DNA of 18,987 nt, from the NCBI GenBank assembly GCA_023228195.1, contig JALOBR010000016.1, positions 1 to 18,987 on the forward strand, written 5' to 3'. The first letter of the stretch is position 1. The number at the start of each line of letters is the position of its first letter. The notes under the pieces were generated by a model. The model saw only the letters and a list, made by a program, of their open reading frames with translations, did no database searches and was not told the DNA's origin. The stretch is from Candidatus Omnitrophota bacterium. GTDB taxonomy: Bacteria > Omnitrophota > Gorgyraeia > Duberdicusellales > 4484-171. Positions 1 to 7,205 of this stretch are shown piece by piece. The position numbers and the translations under genes were made by a program.

Positions 1-780
1 AAGGAGCCGTTTAAATCGCTTTTTACCCAGGGTATGATTGTTAAAAACGGCGCAAAAATGTCAAAGTCTAAAGGTAATACCGTTGCCCCCGATTATATTA
101 TTGAAAAATACGGCGCGGATGTTATGAGGCTTTATATCCTTTTTATGGGCCCGCCGGAAAAAGATGCAGAGTGGCAGGATGAAGGTTTGCAGGGTGCCTG
201 GCGTTTTATACAGAGAGCGCTGCGGCTCGTCGATATGTTTAAGGAGTATAGAGAGGAGAAGGAAGGCGGCGAATTGAATAATTACGAAAAAGACCTGCTT
301 CGCAAAATTCACTCAAGCATCAAAGAAGTAACCCGGGATTTGGAAGGCGATTTCCAGTTTAATACCGCTATTTCGCGGATCATGGAACTTGTTAACCAGA
401 CTTATAAAAGTATAAACGAAGGGTTGTTACGAAAGGAAATATTTAAGCAGGCAGTAGATACCATTTTCATTTTGCTTTCGCCGTTTACTCCGCACATAAG
501 CGAAGAGGTTAGCAGCGCGCTCGGATTCAAAGAGTCCATTCTTAAAAGAAACTGGCCTCAGTTTAACGAAGACTACATAAAAACAGAAGAAATAGAAATC
601 GCAGTTTCTGTAAATGGCAAACTGCGTGATAAATTAACCATTAATGTCAACTGGAGTAAAGCAGAAATAGAGAAAAAAGCTCTGTCTTTGGAAAAAGTTG
701 TAAACATCCTTGCCGGTAAACCTCCCAAAAAAATCATCTACGTTGAAAAGAGAATGGTTAATATAGTAATGGGCAGTTAA
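1..780 (+). CDS. leuS: Leucyl-tRNA synthetase, C-terminal part (5' end outside window)
   Basis: This enzyme charges tRNA-Leu with leucine in the cytoplasm. The frame is open from base 1, so only the last ~259 codons are here. The class I signature KMSKS is encoded at nt 55-69 and is followed by KGN. After it comes the helical anticodon-binding domain, with segments typical of LeuRS such as VMRLYILFMGPP and LLSPFTPHISEEV. The protein ends with a small C-terminal domain (AVSVNGKLRDK, then KIIYVEKRMVNIV), which matches the normal LeuRS end, so the 3' end is complete. The catalytic HIGH region and editing domain must lie upstream of the window. A perfect AT-rich palindrome begins right after the TAA. 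The assignment is very safe. Confidence 0.96.
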   Translation, partial: KEPFKSLFTQGMIVKNGAKMSKSKGNTVAPDYIIEKYGADVMRLYILFMGPPEKDAEWQDEGLQGAWRFIQRALRLVDMFKEYREEKEGGELNNYEKDLLRKIHSSIKEVTRDLEGDFQFNTAISRIMELVNQTYKSINEGLLRKEIFKQAVDTIFILLSPFTPHISEEVSSALGFKESILKRNWPQFNEDYIKTEEIEIAVSVNGKLRDKLTINVNWSKAEIEKKALSLEKVVNILAGKPPKKIIYVEKRMVNIVMGS

Positions 781-808
781 TTTTACCATTTTTGTAAAAA
801 TGGTAAAA
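781..808. repeat. Perfect AT-rich palindrome after leuS
   Basis: The arms TTTTACCATTTTT (781-793) and AAAAATGGTAAAA (796-808) are exact reverse complements with only two bases between them. The palindrome starts at the base after the leuS stop codon. It could act as a weak bidirectional terminator, but the stem is poor in G and C and no separate T-tract follows. It could equally be one end of a small dispersed repeat. The rest of the gap to comEA (809-936) holds no gene that I can support and no convincing promoter; a poor TTGAAG / TATAGG pair near 844-870 has only a 15-bp spacer. Confidence 0.7.
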
Positions 809-936
809 TTATAGCGTAGCGTCTGCGAATTATTCCAAAAGATTTGAAGAATTTATTTGGATTGTATAGGCGGCAAAGTTAAAGTTGAGGCCAATCTAAT
901 GGTTAGTCTAATCTCAGCCTAAACCTATTTTTAAAT

Positions 937-1281
937 ATGTTTTCCTTAACTCCCCGCGAGCGTAAAGTTCTTGTATTTTTGGGTATTTTGATTTTTTGCG
1001 GAGCACTTTTGCGTTTTTTAAACGTAAAAATAAATAATGTATCCGCAAGCACAAATAATCAAAATCAAATCCAGGAAGCCATCCCGATAAACATCAATAC
1101 TGCAAGCCCGGCCGATTTGGAAAAAATTCCCGGTATAGGTCCTGAAATCGCAAGCCGCATAATTGAATACCGCGCAACTCATGGAAAGTTTTCTTCCTTT
1201 GATGATTTGAAAGAGGTTAAGGGGATAGGGGGTAAGAAGCTTGAGAAGATGAAAGATAGCATAACGTTGCAATCTAATTAA
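937..1281 (+). CDS. comEA: ComEA-type DNA-binding competence protein
   Basis: ComEA is a membrane-anchored or periplasmic double-strand DNA receptor used in natural transformation. The 114-residue protein has one N-terminal membrane segment (about residues 10-24), a polar linker rich in Asn and Gln (about 33-50), and then a helix-hairpin-helix pair (about 53-112). Both HhH hairpins are visible: INTASPADLEKIPGIGPEIA, followed by FDDLKEVKGIGGKKLEKM. The length and order match the ComEA family. It lies 42 bp upstream of comEC, the classic partner. No Shine-Dalgarno sequence precedes the ATG. HhH-only DNA-binding proteins of other function exist, but the TM-linker-HhH order plus the comEC neighbour make ComEA the best call. 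Confidence 0.9.
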   Translation: MFSLTPRERKVLVFLGILIFCGALLRFLNVKINNVSASTNNQNQIQEAIPININTASPADLEKIPGIGPEIASRIIEYRATHGKFSSFDDLKEVKGIGGKKLEKMKDSITLQSN

Positions 1282-1323
1282 CTGTAGAAATATTTTACAA
1301 TTGGCGATTCGTAATCTGTCGCA

Positions 1324-2763
1324 ATGGTAAAAAAGATTTTTTCTCCCGCTTTGCTGAACTTCTGGTTGTTTGCGGCCTTTACTTTAGGAATAATATTCGG
1401 GTTTTATTTTCCTTCGTTTTTTGTATTTGCACTGCTATTTATTTTTTCTGCAAGCCTAATCTTTATTTTTTCCAAACGCCAGAAATTTTTGTTTTCAGAT
1501 ATCTTCATAATGATTTTGTTTCTATCTTTAGGCGCATTATGGTATTTGCCCTGCAGCTATAGGAACGTAGATGGTTTTTTAGGCGGGGAAAATATTTTTG
1601 TTTTAAAGGTATCTTCTCTGCCAAAAGAAAATATTTCCAGAAATACTTTTATTGCCGACATAGAAAAGATTAATGGTAATTGCATAGCTCAAAGAGCCAG
1701 GGTTATTGATTGTTCCAGAGAAATGACCTTTTTAAATGATTATGAAGTTAAAGCCCGGCTGTCTGTGGCAACAATCGGTAATACTGATTTCTATGCACTT
1801 TGGGTAAAATCAAATTCTGCTCCAAAAAAATTGCCGATTGGCCTATGGGGTAAATTTAACCGCAAAATGACTTATTGGCTTTTGGATATTTTAAAAAATA
1901 ACCTTACTGATGAAAGCTATAGGTTTATTTCTTCGGTATTCTTGGGCCGGAGGGAATTGTTAAGTAAAGAGGAAAAAAGCATTTTTACAGATGCCGGAAT
2001 TTCCCATTTACTTGCCATAAGCGGTTCGCATATTGCTTTGACTGCTTTAGCTTTGTTCTTCATATTTAAGCTGGCACATATTAAATTCAGGGCATGTTTA
2101 CTTTTATCATTATTTTGTTTATTTTTTTATGCGTTATTAACCGGAGCGAATCCGCCGACGCTACGCGCTTCCATTATGTATGCCGTATTTTCTCTGAGTT
2201 TCTTCGTAAAAAGAAAATTAAACCCTTTTAATTCACTTGGCCTGGCCGGAATTATTTGTTTGATTGTCAACCCTTCCTGGTTATTTACTGCGGGCTTTCA
2301 ATTATCTTTTCTTTCCGTATTTTCCCTCATCGTTTGCTTTAAAATGTTTCCCGTAAAACAATTTAGGATTGGATTTCTGAACCAGCTGCAATATCTTTTT
2401 TTCTCGTCGTTATATGTAACATTGCTGATCGCGCCGCTGGTTTCCTATTATTTTGGAAGAATATATATATTAAGCGTTTTAAACAATATAGTGCTTATTC
2501 CTTTTTTCACACTTATCCTTATTGTGAATTTTACGCTGCTTATCTTTTCTCCTTTAAAACTTATCGCACAACCAATCTCTGCCGTGCTATCTACGCTTAT
2601 CCCTTTATTTTATAAAGTTTCTTATCTGCTCGGTTCAATTAAGCTTTCATCTATCGCTTATAAATTTTCCATAGAAGCTGTCTTTATCTATTACGTTACT
2701 ATTATTGTTTTTGTTGTTTTATTAAAGATATTCCTGAAAAAACGCAGCCTGCAAATGGTTTGA
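1324..2763 (+). CDS. comEC: ComEC/Rec2-type DNA uptake channel, short form
   Basis: ComEC forms the inner-membrane channel through which single-stranded DNA enters the cell during transformation. The 479-residue protein is strongly hydrophobic, with roughly ten predicted membrane segments. The N-terminal part (about 1-175) contains a soluble OB-like section between helices, as in DUF4131. The competence domain starts near residue 203 (FLGRRELLSKEEKSIF) and contains the family hallmark HLLAISGSHIAL. Typical ComEC proteins have 700-800 residues and end in a metallo-beta-lactamase-like domain. Here the protein ends after the last helices with a basic tail (KIFLKKRS) and has no HxHxDH motif. No Shine-Dalgarno sequence is visible. 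The family call is firm; activity without the nuclease-like domain is an open point. Confidence 0.9.
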   Translation: MVKKIFSPALLNFWLFAAFTLGIIFGFYFPSFFVFALLFIFSASLIFIFSKRQKFLFSDIFIMILFLSLGALWYLPCSYRNVDGFLGGENIFVLKVSSLPKENISRNTFIADIEKINGNCIAQRARVIDCSREMTFLNDYEVKARLSVATIGNTDFYALWVKSNSAPKKLPIGLWGKFNRKMTYWLLDILKNNLTDESYRFISSVFLGRRELLSKEEKSIFTDAGISHLLAISGSHIALTALALFFIFKLAHIKFRACLLLSLFCLFFYALLTGANPPTLRASIMYAVFSLSFFVKRKLNPFNSLGLAGIICLIVNPSWLFTAGFQLSFLSVFSLIVCFKMFPVKQFRIGFLNQLQYLFFSSLYVTLLIAPLVSYYFGRIYILSVLNNIVLIPFFTLILIVNFTLLIFSPLKLIAQPISAVLSTLIPLFYKVSYLLGSIKLSSIAYKFSIEAVFIYYVTIIVFVVLLKIFLKKRSLQMV

Positions 2764-2823
2764 CAAAATCAGGGGCTTTTGATATAGTCTTAACATTCCC
2801 GTTTGTTTATAAACTCCGGTGGG

Positions 2824-2829
2824 TAAGGA
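2824..2829 (+). promoter_or_regulatory. Ribosome binding site of bamD-like gene
   Basis: TAAGGA lies 7 bp before the ATG at 2837. This supports the ATG over the upstream in-frame GTG at 2819, which has no such site and would add six non-hydrophobic residues in front of the signal peptide. Confidence 0.65.
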
Positions 2830-2836
2830 TCAAGAA

Positions 2837-3793
2837 ATGACTACACAGACTAAAAAACTTATCATCTTTTGCATTTTAGCGATAATACCATTCCAAGCTC
2901 ATCCTTTCTGGATATGGTCGCCGAAAACGCAGAAGTGGAAAAATCCAAAATATTCCGCCCTGGCGACCCCGTTTTTACAATATAAAGAAGCAGAAAAACT
3001 TTTTAATGAGAAACAGTATAAAGAGGCGCATCAGGAATTTAAAAAACTCATAATTCATTATCCCGATTCAAAAGAAGCCGCGGATGCGCAGTATTATATG
3101 GGTAGATGCCTTGAAGAACTTAATCAGCCTTATCAGGCATTTATGGAATATCAAAAAGTTATAGAAAGTTACCCTAACAGCCAGCGTATAAATGAGATAG
3201 TTGAGCGTGAATATAATATAGGAGAATACTTTTTAAACCGAGAACCAAAAAAATGGCTTGGCGTTTCGGTTTATGATTTTGTTGACCATCCGGCGATTGA
3301 GATTTTCAAAAAGATAATAGATAAAGTGCCTTACTCTCCATATGCCGCAAAAGCGCAGTATAAAATGGGAATGTTGCTTCTTAAACTTGGCCGTTATGAA
3401 GAGGCAATGGATTCATTCCAGAAGGTCGGAGATAATTACCCGGATAGCGAATGGGCTTCGCCGGCAAAATATCAGTTAGCCATTGCAACCTCAAAGGCAA
3501 GCGGAGGAGCAGATTATGATTCAACCGCGGTCGTAGAGGCAACGAGGAAGCTGGATGAATTTATAAAAACTCATCCGGAAGCGGATATTTCTCCTCAGGC
3601 AACAGCGCAGTTAAAGGAGTTGCGTAATCGCGAAGCAAAAAAGAATTTTGACATCGCGCAATTTTACGAAATACAAAAGCAATACAAGGCAGCTAAAGTT
3701 TACTACGGGATAGTTATCGACAGATACTCGGATACGGATTATGTAAGAAAGACGGAAGAAGCCCTGGGAAAACTTAAAGAAAAAATGAAATGA
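2837..3793 (+). CDS. bamD: BamD-like outer-membrane assembly TPR protein
   Basis: This protein probably belongs to the BamD/YfiO family, which helps BamA insert beta-barrel proteins into the outer membrane. From the ATG at 2837 it has 318 residues. An N-terminal hydrophobic stretch (about 8-19) acts as the export signal. TPR-like helical repeats follow at about 46-78, 83-115, 170-204 and 268-303, several with the BamD-type ending YP(D/N)S. BamD is normally a lipoprotein, but I see no lipobox cysteine here. The only Cys in the signal (residue 12) is inside the hydrophobic core, and cleavage after Ala21 by signal peptidase I looks more likely. Its stop overlaps the lptE start (ATGA), so the two genes are probably co-translated. 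Another TPR protein of the CpoB/YbgF kind is the main alternative. Confidence 0.75.
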   Translation: MTTQTKKLIIFCILAIIPFQAHPFWIWSPKTQKWKNPKYSALATPFLQYKEAEKLFNEKQYKEAHQEFKKLIIHYPDSKEAADAQYYMGRCLEELNQPYQAFMEYQKVIESYPNSQRINEIVEREYNIGEYFLNREPKKWLGVSVYDFVDHPAIEIFKKIIDKVPYSPYAAKAQYKMGMLLLKLGRYEEAMDSFQKVGDNYPDSEWASPAKYQLAIATSKASGGADYDSTAVVEATRKLDEFIKTHPEADISPQATAQLKELRNREAKKNFDIAQFYEIQKQYKAAKVYYGIVIDRYSDTDYVRKTEEALGKLKEKMK

Positions 3794-4416
3794 AAAAAAT
3801 ATTCTCATTGCCAAAATACCACGGGTTACGCCCGCGGATAATCAAGGAGCGGGACGTCGCTCCACGGGGCGTATTACAAGGTACCAGGGGTTTTACCCGT
3901 GGGGTCCCAGTAATTTTTGCGTTTATTTTGCTCTGCGGTTGCGGATATACGACAAGAGGCTTTGTTTATAGCAGCAATAAAATATTCATTGTCCCCGTAG
4001 TCAATAAAATAAATATAACAACCGAAAACAGGCGTTATTCGAATTTTACAGTTTACCCGATATTGCTCGAGGAACGTCTTACAAATAAAATAGTAAATAG
4101 GTTTAACACAGACGGCCATATTAAGGTTACAAGCAAAGAGGAAGGCGCCCTTAAGTTGTCCTCTGAAATTACGCAATACACAAAAGAGGCAATGCGTTAT
4201 GATGGCAGCGAAGACGTAAAAGAACAGAGGTTGCGTCTTTATGTTAAAATCAAACTTCTGGATCCGGATGGCAAGACAATAAAAGAAAGAGAAGTTGTAG
4301 GAGAAACCAGTTTTTTCCTTATGGGGCCTAACAGCGTAAGCGAACCTACCGCACAAGAGAGTCTTCTAGGCGATACATCGAGAAGAATTCTAGAGGTTGT
4401 TGTTGAAGAATGGTAG
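3790..4416 (+). CDS. lptE: LptE-like LPS-assembly lipoprotein with unusual N-terminal insert
   Basis: LptE plugs the LptD barrel that places lipopolysaccharide in the outer membrane. The 208-residue protein has a lipobox-like ILLCGC with Cys51 as the likely lipidated residue, followed by GYTTRG, as in LptE/RlpB proteins, and then the conserved layout of a beta-alpha domain. The signal peptide is strange. The n-region MKKIFSLPK and the hydrophobic core VIFAFILL (41-48) are separated by about 30 residues rich in Arg and Gly, encoded by a GC-rich block with three hairpins (3817-3903). No ATG, GTG or TTG start lies between that block and the core, so the start at 3790, which overlaps the previous stop, is the only plausible one. 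The 3' end overlaps holA by 7 bp. Confidence 0.8.
   Translation: MKKIFSLPKYHGLRPRIIKERDVAPRGVLQGTRGFTRGVPVIFAFILLCGCGYTTRGFVYSSNKIFIVPVVNKINITTENRRYSNFTVYPILLEERLTNKIVNRFNTDGHIKVTSKEEGALKLSSEITQYTKEAMRYDGSEDVKEQRLRLYVKIKLLDPDGKTIKEREVVGETSFFLMGPNSVSEPTAQESLLGDTSRRILEVVVEEW
3817..3903. repeat. GC-rich triple-hairpin element inside lptE
   Basis: Three short hairpins follow one another. Hairpin 1 is CCACGGG / CCCGCGG (3819-3825 with 3831-3837, one mismatch). Hairpin 2 is GGAGCG / CGCTCC (3846-3851 with 3858-3863, perfect). Hairpin 3 spans 3884-3902, with CCA-GGG pairing CCC-TGG around one mismatch. Hairpins 1 and 3 are also imperfect direct repeats of each other: 16 of 21 bases match between 3817-3837 and 3882-3902. 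The block is far richer in G and C than the flanking lptE sequence and sits where a lipoprotein signal peptide normally has no such segment. It therefore looks like an in-frame palindromic insertion. The structure is seen directly; the insertion origin is inferred. Confidence 0.7.
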
Positions 4417-5099
4417 TGCTAAAGGACAGGATTTTTTTTGTTTCCGGCAGTGATTTCGAGGGCCGAAAACTTATAATAGAGAATATAAAAAAGAAAACAC
4501 TTGCAATAGGGCAAACCTCCTTAAATGTCCTCAATTTTTACCCTAAAGAAATAAACATAAAAGATTTACAGGAAAAAGTTCTGCTTTCTTCTTTTGATGA
4601 AAAGAGAATGCTTATTTTCAAAGACGTTTATAATTTGTCAAAAGAGGTAAAGGATTTTCTTTGTAATAACCTTGATAAAATAGTTTCCAACAATTACATA
4701 GTTTTTGAAGCGGAGGGTGATGTTTTAAAAAATAAGAAGATGTCGGCAGATAAATTTTTTAATTTTATTGCGAATTCCGCGAGATGTTATAAAACAAGTT
4801 TAAGCGAGCCTGCCTTAAGTTTCGAAGATTTTAAAAAAAGTATAAGGCAAAACAACGCCGCGCAGGCGATGTATGTTTTAGCTAAATTATACCAAGAGAA
4901 GTCAAGCGACAGCGAGAAAAAAGCATTAGGGCTTCAACTTATCGGTGTTTTAGTGAGTGAGTTTTCCTGCCTTAAGGATGATGTTTCGAGAAAAAAATAC
5001 TTCAATTATTTGTGGAAGGCAGACAGGGCGATAAAAGAAAGAGGATTTGATCCAAGATTCGCCATTGAGCTTTTTCTTTCCAGAAACCTCGCGGGGTAA
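4410..5099 (+). CDS. holA: DNA polymerase III delta subunit, short and divergent
   Basis: The delta subunit opens the sliding clamp as part of the replication clamp loader. This 229-residue protein starts with KDRIFFVSGSDFEGRKLIIE, which fits the HolA opening where the chain enters the AAA-like domain. It continues with a segment like the family's 'DEKRMLIFKDV' strand and ends in a helical region (KYFNYLWKADRAIKERGFDP...IELFL), which resembles the C-terminal clamp-loader collar. HolA usually has about 320-345 residues, so this copy is short. The order lptE-holA-rpsT is a frequent bacterial arrangement and supports the call. The start overlaps the end of lptE by 7 bp, suggesting coupled translation. 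The 3' end converges on rpsT with only 20 bp between stops. Confidence 0.72.
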   Translation: MVVLKDRIFFVSGSDFEGRKLIIENIKKKTLAIGQTSLNVLNFYPKEINIKDLQEKVLLSSFDEKRMLIFKDVYNLSKEVKDFLCNNLDKIVSNNYIVFEAEGDVLKNKKMSADKFFNFIANSARCYKTSLSEPALSFEDFKKSIRQNNAAQAMYVLAKLYQEKSSDSEKKALGLQLIGVLVSEFSCLKDDVSRKKYFNYLWKADRAIKERGFDPRFAIELFLSRNLAG

Positions 5100-5119
5100 A
5101 TTTGATGTTTAATCAGTGT

Positions 5120-5389
5120 TTAAGCTTTAGCTGCGGTATTGATTAATTTTGCAAGTTGGCTCTTCTTTCTGGAGGCTTTTTTCGGATGAATTATGTGTTT
5201 AGACGCAGCTTTGTCAATTATTTTGTAAACCAGGCTTAACGCTTCTTTATTCTTTGCAACATCCTTTCCTTCTAAAGTTTTTTTAAACTTTTTTAAAGCT
5301 GTTTTAACCTGTTTGATTAGTCCCAAGTTTTTTTCGCGGTTTTTCGCGTTTTGTCTTAGATCCTTTTTCGCGGCTCTTCTTTGTGGCAT
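5120..5389 (-). CDS. rpsT: 30S ribosomal protein S20
   Basis: S20 binds 16S rRNA in the body of the small ribosomal subunit. The 89-residue, very basic protein begins MPQRRAAKKDLRQNAKNRE, where family members usually have (A)NIKSAKKR...NR, and continues with the long helices and an HPKKASRKKSQLAK stretch close to the family's 'iHkNkAaRkKSrLak'. Length is normal. This is the only - strand gene in the window. The ATG (complement of 5387-5389) is preceded by a strong AAAAGGAG site (5397-5404 on the + coordinates), and a good promoter lies further upstream (5463 to 5435). No terminator is clear between its stop and holA, so the two convergent transcripts may overlap. Confidence 0.95.
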   Translation of the reverse strand: MPQRRAAKKDLRQNAKNREKNLGLIKQVKTALKKFKKTLEGKDVAKNKEALSLVYKIIDKAASKHIIHPKKASRKKSQLAKLINTAAKA

Positions 5390-5434
5390 ATTATTTCTCC
5401 TTTTAAGTTATTTGTTAAGATATAATAGAGTAGG

Positions 5435-5463
5435 ATTTTATAGGAATAAGGTAGATGTGTCAA
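5435..5463 (-). promoter_or_regulatory. Sigma70-like promoter of rpsT
   Basis: On the - strand, a perfect -35 box TTGACA (5463 to 5458) is followed after exactly 17 bp by a -10 box TAAAAT (5440 to 5435). It points toward rpsT and leaves a leader of roughly 40 bases that contains the AAAAGGAG ribosome binding site. It is the best promoter in the window. Confidence 0.72.
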
Positions 5464-5501
5464 GGATTTTTTCTTATTGCACAGATAACCGCAGATTATT
5501 A

Positions 5502-5650
5502 AAAATAACCAAATCCCAAGATACAATGACCAAACAATATACAATAACTAAATTCCAATAACCAAACGGAAAATTGGTAGAATTGTTTGGTGATTGGTTA
5601 TTGAATATTGAAATTTGTTTGGAGCTTGTATCTTGGTTATTGGTTATTTT
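5502..5650. repeat. 149-bp foldback (imperfect inverted repeat) element
   Basis: The left arm 5502-5567 and the right arm 5585-5650 are both 66 bases. When one is reverse-complemented they align without gaps at 50 of 66 positions, around a 17-base centre (5568-5584). The outer 10 bases (AAAATAACCA) and the inner ACCAAAC / GTTTGGT are perfect. Each arm is itself made of short related units such as AATAACCAA and CCAAACAA. It contains no gene. It fits a small non-autonomous, MITE-like or foldback repeat lying between the divergent rpsT and murJ. Its right end abuts the start region of murJ. Confidence 0.85.
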
Positions 5651-5660
5651 ATAAGATAAT
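5626..5660 (+). promoter_or_regulatory. Possible murJ promoter at the edge of the foldback element
   Basis: Two overlapping weak options exist: TTGTAT (5626-5631) with TATAAG (5650-5655, 18-bp spacer), or TTGGTT (5633-5638) with GATAAT (5655-5660, 16-bp spacer). In both, the -35 box lies in the right arm of the repeat and the start of transcription would fall within about ten bases of the murJ ATG, giving an almost leaderless mRNA. This is a weak call from sequence alone. Confidence 0.3.
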
Positions 5661-5669
5661 TTCAAAAAG

Positions 5670-7205
5670 ATGTTTAAAAAAATCATAAAACACACATCAA
5701 TAATGACCGCGGGGACGCTTGTTTCGCGTATTCTAGGGTTCTTTCGTTATATCCTTATAGCTAATGTTTTTGGCACTTCTGACGTATATGAAGCTTTTTT
5801 GGTAGCATTTAGGCTCCCCAATATCTTTCGCAGTATTTTTGCCGAAGGATTTACCGATAGCGTAGCAACCCCGGTTATGTCCGAATACCATGGCGATAAA
5901 GAGAAAATTTTCGAAATTGGCCAGCGTTTACTTTGCATATTTTCTATAGCACTCTCCTTATTTACAATCCTTGGAATTGTTTTTAGCCGGGAACTCGTTA
6001 TGGTTACCGCACCCGGATATATCGCTAATCTTTATAAATTTAATCTTGCGGTTTCGTTTACGCGCATAACCTTTTTCTATCTTTTGTTGATAGGGTTTTC
6101 TTCGGTTATGGTTTCCATGCTGTATTCTTTAAAAAAATTTTTCGTTCCTGCGTTTAACCCTGTCTTTTTGAATATAACATTTATCTTAGGTCTATTATTC
6201 TTCAGCAGTTATTTTAAAAATTATATACTTGTTGCCTGTGTTATCGTCGCGGGTATTTTAGAATTACTATTTCCGTTAATAGCTCTTAAGAAGAACGGGT
6301 TTACCTTTAAATTTGACATCAAAGTTTCGCTGGCTGACCCTGTATTAAGAAAAATGCTTAAACTGTTTTTACCGAGAATATGGGCCAGCGTAGTCTACCA
6401 GCTTAATGTTTTTGTTGATACTATTTTTGCTTCCTTTACGCAGATTACGGGTGTAGGCGCGCTTGCCGCCATAGATTATGCAAACAGGCTTGTTCAGTTA
6501 CCATTTGCTTTAATTGTTCTTTCTATTACCCCCGTTGTAGTAGTTGACCTTTCAAAGCATCACAAAGATGGCAATGTAGAAGATTTTAAAAAGCTTCTGG
6601 TTTTTTCTTTTCAGAATGTGATATTTTTTGTTGTGCCGATTGCGTCACTGTTTATATTTTTGCCAAAGGCCTTAATAGATGTTTTGTTCAAACGAGGAGA
6701 GTTCGGCATTTATTCCTTAGGCATCACTTCTTCCGTACTTTTTTTCTATGCTTTTGGTGTGCTTTTCTTTTGCGTGAATCGCCTGTTGGTTACTTCGTTC
6801 TATGCCCTTAAAGATACCCGCACTCCGGCAAAAATAGCCACGATCGCACTTTTGATAAATGCTACCTTAAGCGCCATTTTGATGTTTCCTTTAAAAATAG
6901 GCGGGGTGGCGCTTGCAACATCTATCTCGGCCGCAATAAGCTGTTTTTTACTTTATGCTTCCCTTATTAAAAGAATCGGTAAAATTAATTGGGCCGACAC
7001 AAAGGAGCAGGCTTTCAAGGTAATTTTACTCAGTTTTTTTATTGTTTTGTTATGCAGTTTGGTTTGGGCTAATTTGTCCTACAATAAGTATTTTAAAACT
7101 TTAATTATTGCAGGTTTATCATCAGTAACATTCCTTGGCCTGGGTTTTATTTTTAAGCTTAAACAGGTTATATATTTAAAACAATGGATATTAAAGAAAA
7201 GATAA
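5670..7205 (+). CDS. murJ: Lipid II flippase MurJ
   Basis: MurJ moves the peptidoglycan precursor lipid II across the cytoplasmic membrane. The 511-residue protein is hydrophobic throughout and consistent with the 14 membrane helices of the family. The MurJ hallmarks are near the N-terminus: TAGTLVSRILGFFR (Arg-rich end of helix 1) and the segment AFRLPNIFRSIFAEGF, which matches the conserved 'FRLPNllRrlfAEGaf' loop. A second family feature, the stretch LFKRGEFG (about residues 337-344), is also present. No Shine-Dalgarno sequence precedes the ATG, and the start lies just beyond the foldback repeat. Its last 22 bp overlap the start of uvrC, so the two genes are likely one transcript. Length is normal for the family. 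Confidence 0.95.
   Translation: MFKKIIKHTSIMTAGTLVSRILGFFRYILIANVFGTSDVYEAFLVAFRLPNIFRSIFAEGFTDSVATPVMSEYHGDKEKIFEIGQRLLCIFSIALSLFTILGIVFSRELVMVTAPGYIANLYKFNLAVSFTRITFFYLLLIGFSSVMVSMLYSLKKFFVPAFNPVFLNITFILGLLFFSSYFKNYILVACVIVAGILELLFPLIALKKNGFTFKFDIKVSLADPVLRKMLKLFLPRIWASVVYQLNVFVDTIFASFTQITGVGALAAIDYANRLVQLPFALIVLSITPVVVVDLSKHHKDGNVEDFKKLLVFSFQNVIFFVVPIASLFIFLPKALIDVLFKRGEFGIYSLGITSSVLFFYAFGVLFFCVNRLLVTSFYALKDTRTPAKIATIALLINATLSAILMFPLKIGGVALATSISAAISCFLLYASLIKRIGKINWADTKEQAFKVILLSFFIVLLCSLVWANLSYNKYFKTLIIAGLSSVTFLGLGFIFKLKQVIYLKQWILKKR

Noticed and set aside
2779..2813. TTGATA and TATAAA as a promoter for the bamD-like gene
   Set aside because: The spacer is 23 bp, well outside the usual range; GTTTATAAAC (2805-2814) is just a short palindrome.
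2819..2836. GTG at 2819 as the start of the bamD-like gene
   Set aside because: The ATG at 2837 has a well-placed TAAGGA and gives a standard signal peptide; the GTG has neither.
3874..4356. 160-codon open frame on the - strand inside lptE
   Set aside because: Fully opposite a recognised gene, odd Cys/Phe-rich composition, no ribosome binding site and no family resemblance; a shadow frame.
5502..5650. CRISPR-like array suggested by repeated CCAA-rich units
   Set aside because: Units are short, irregular and arranged as two inverted arms rather than regular direct repeats with unique spacers; no cas genes.
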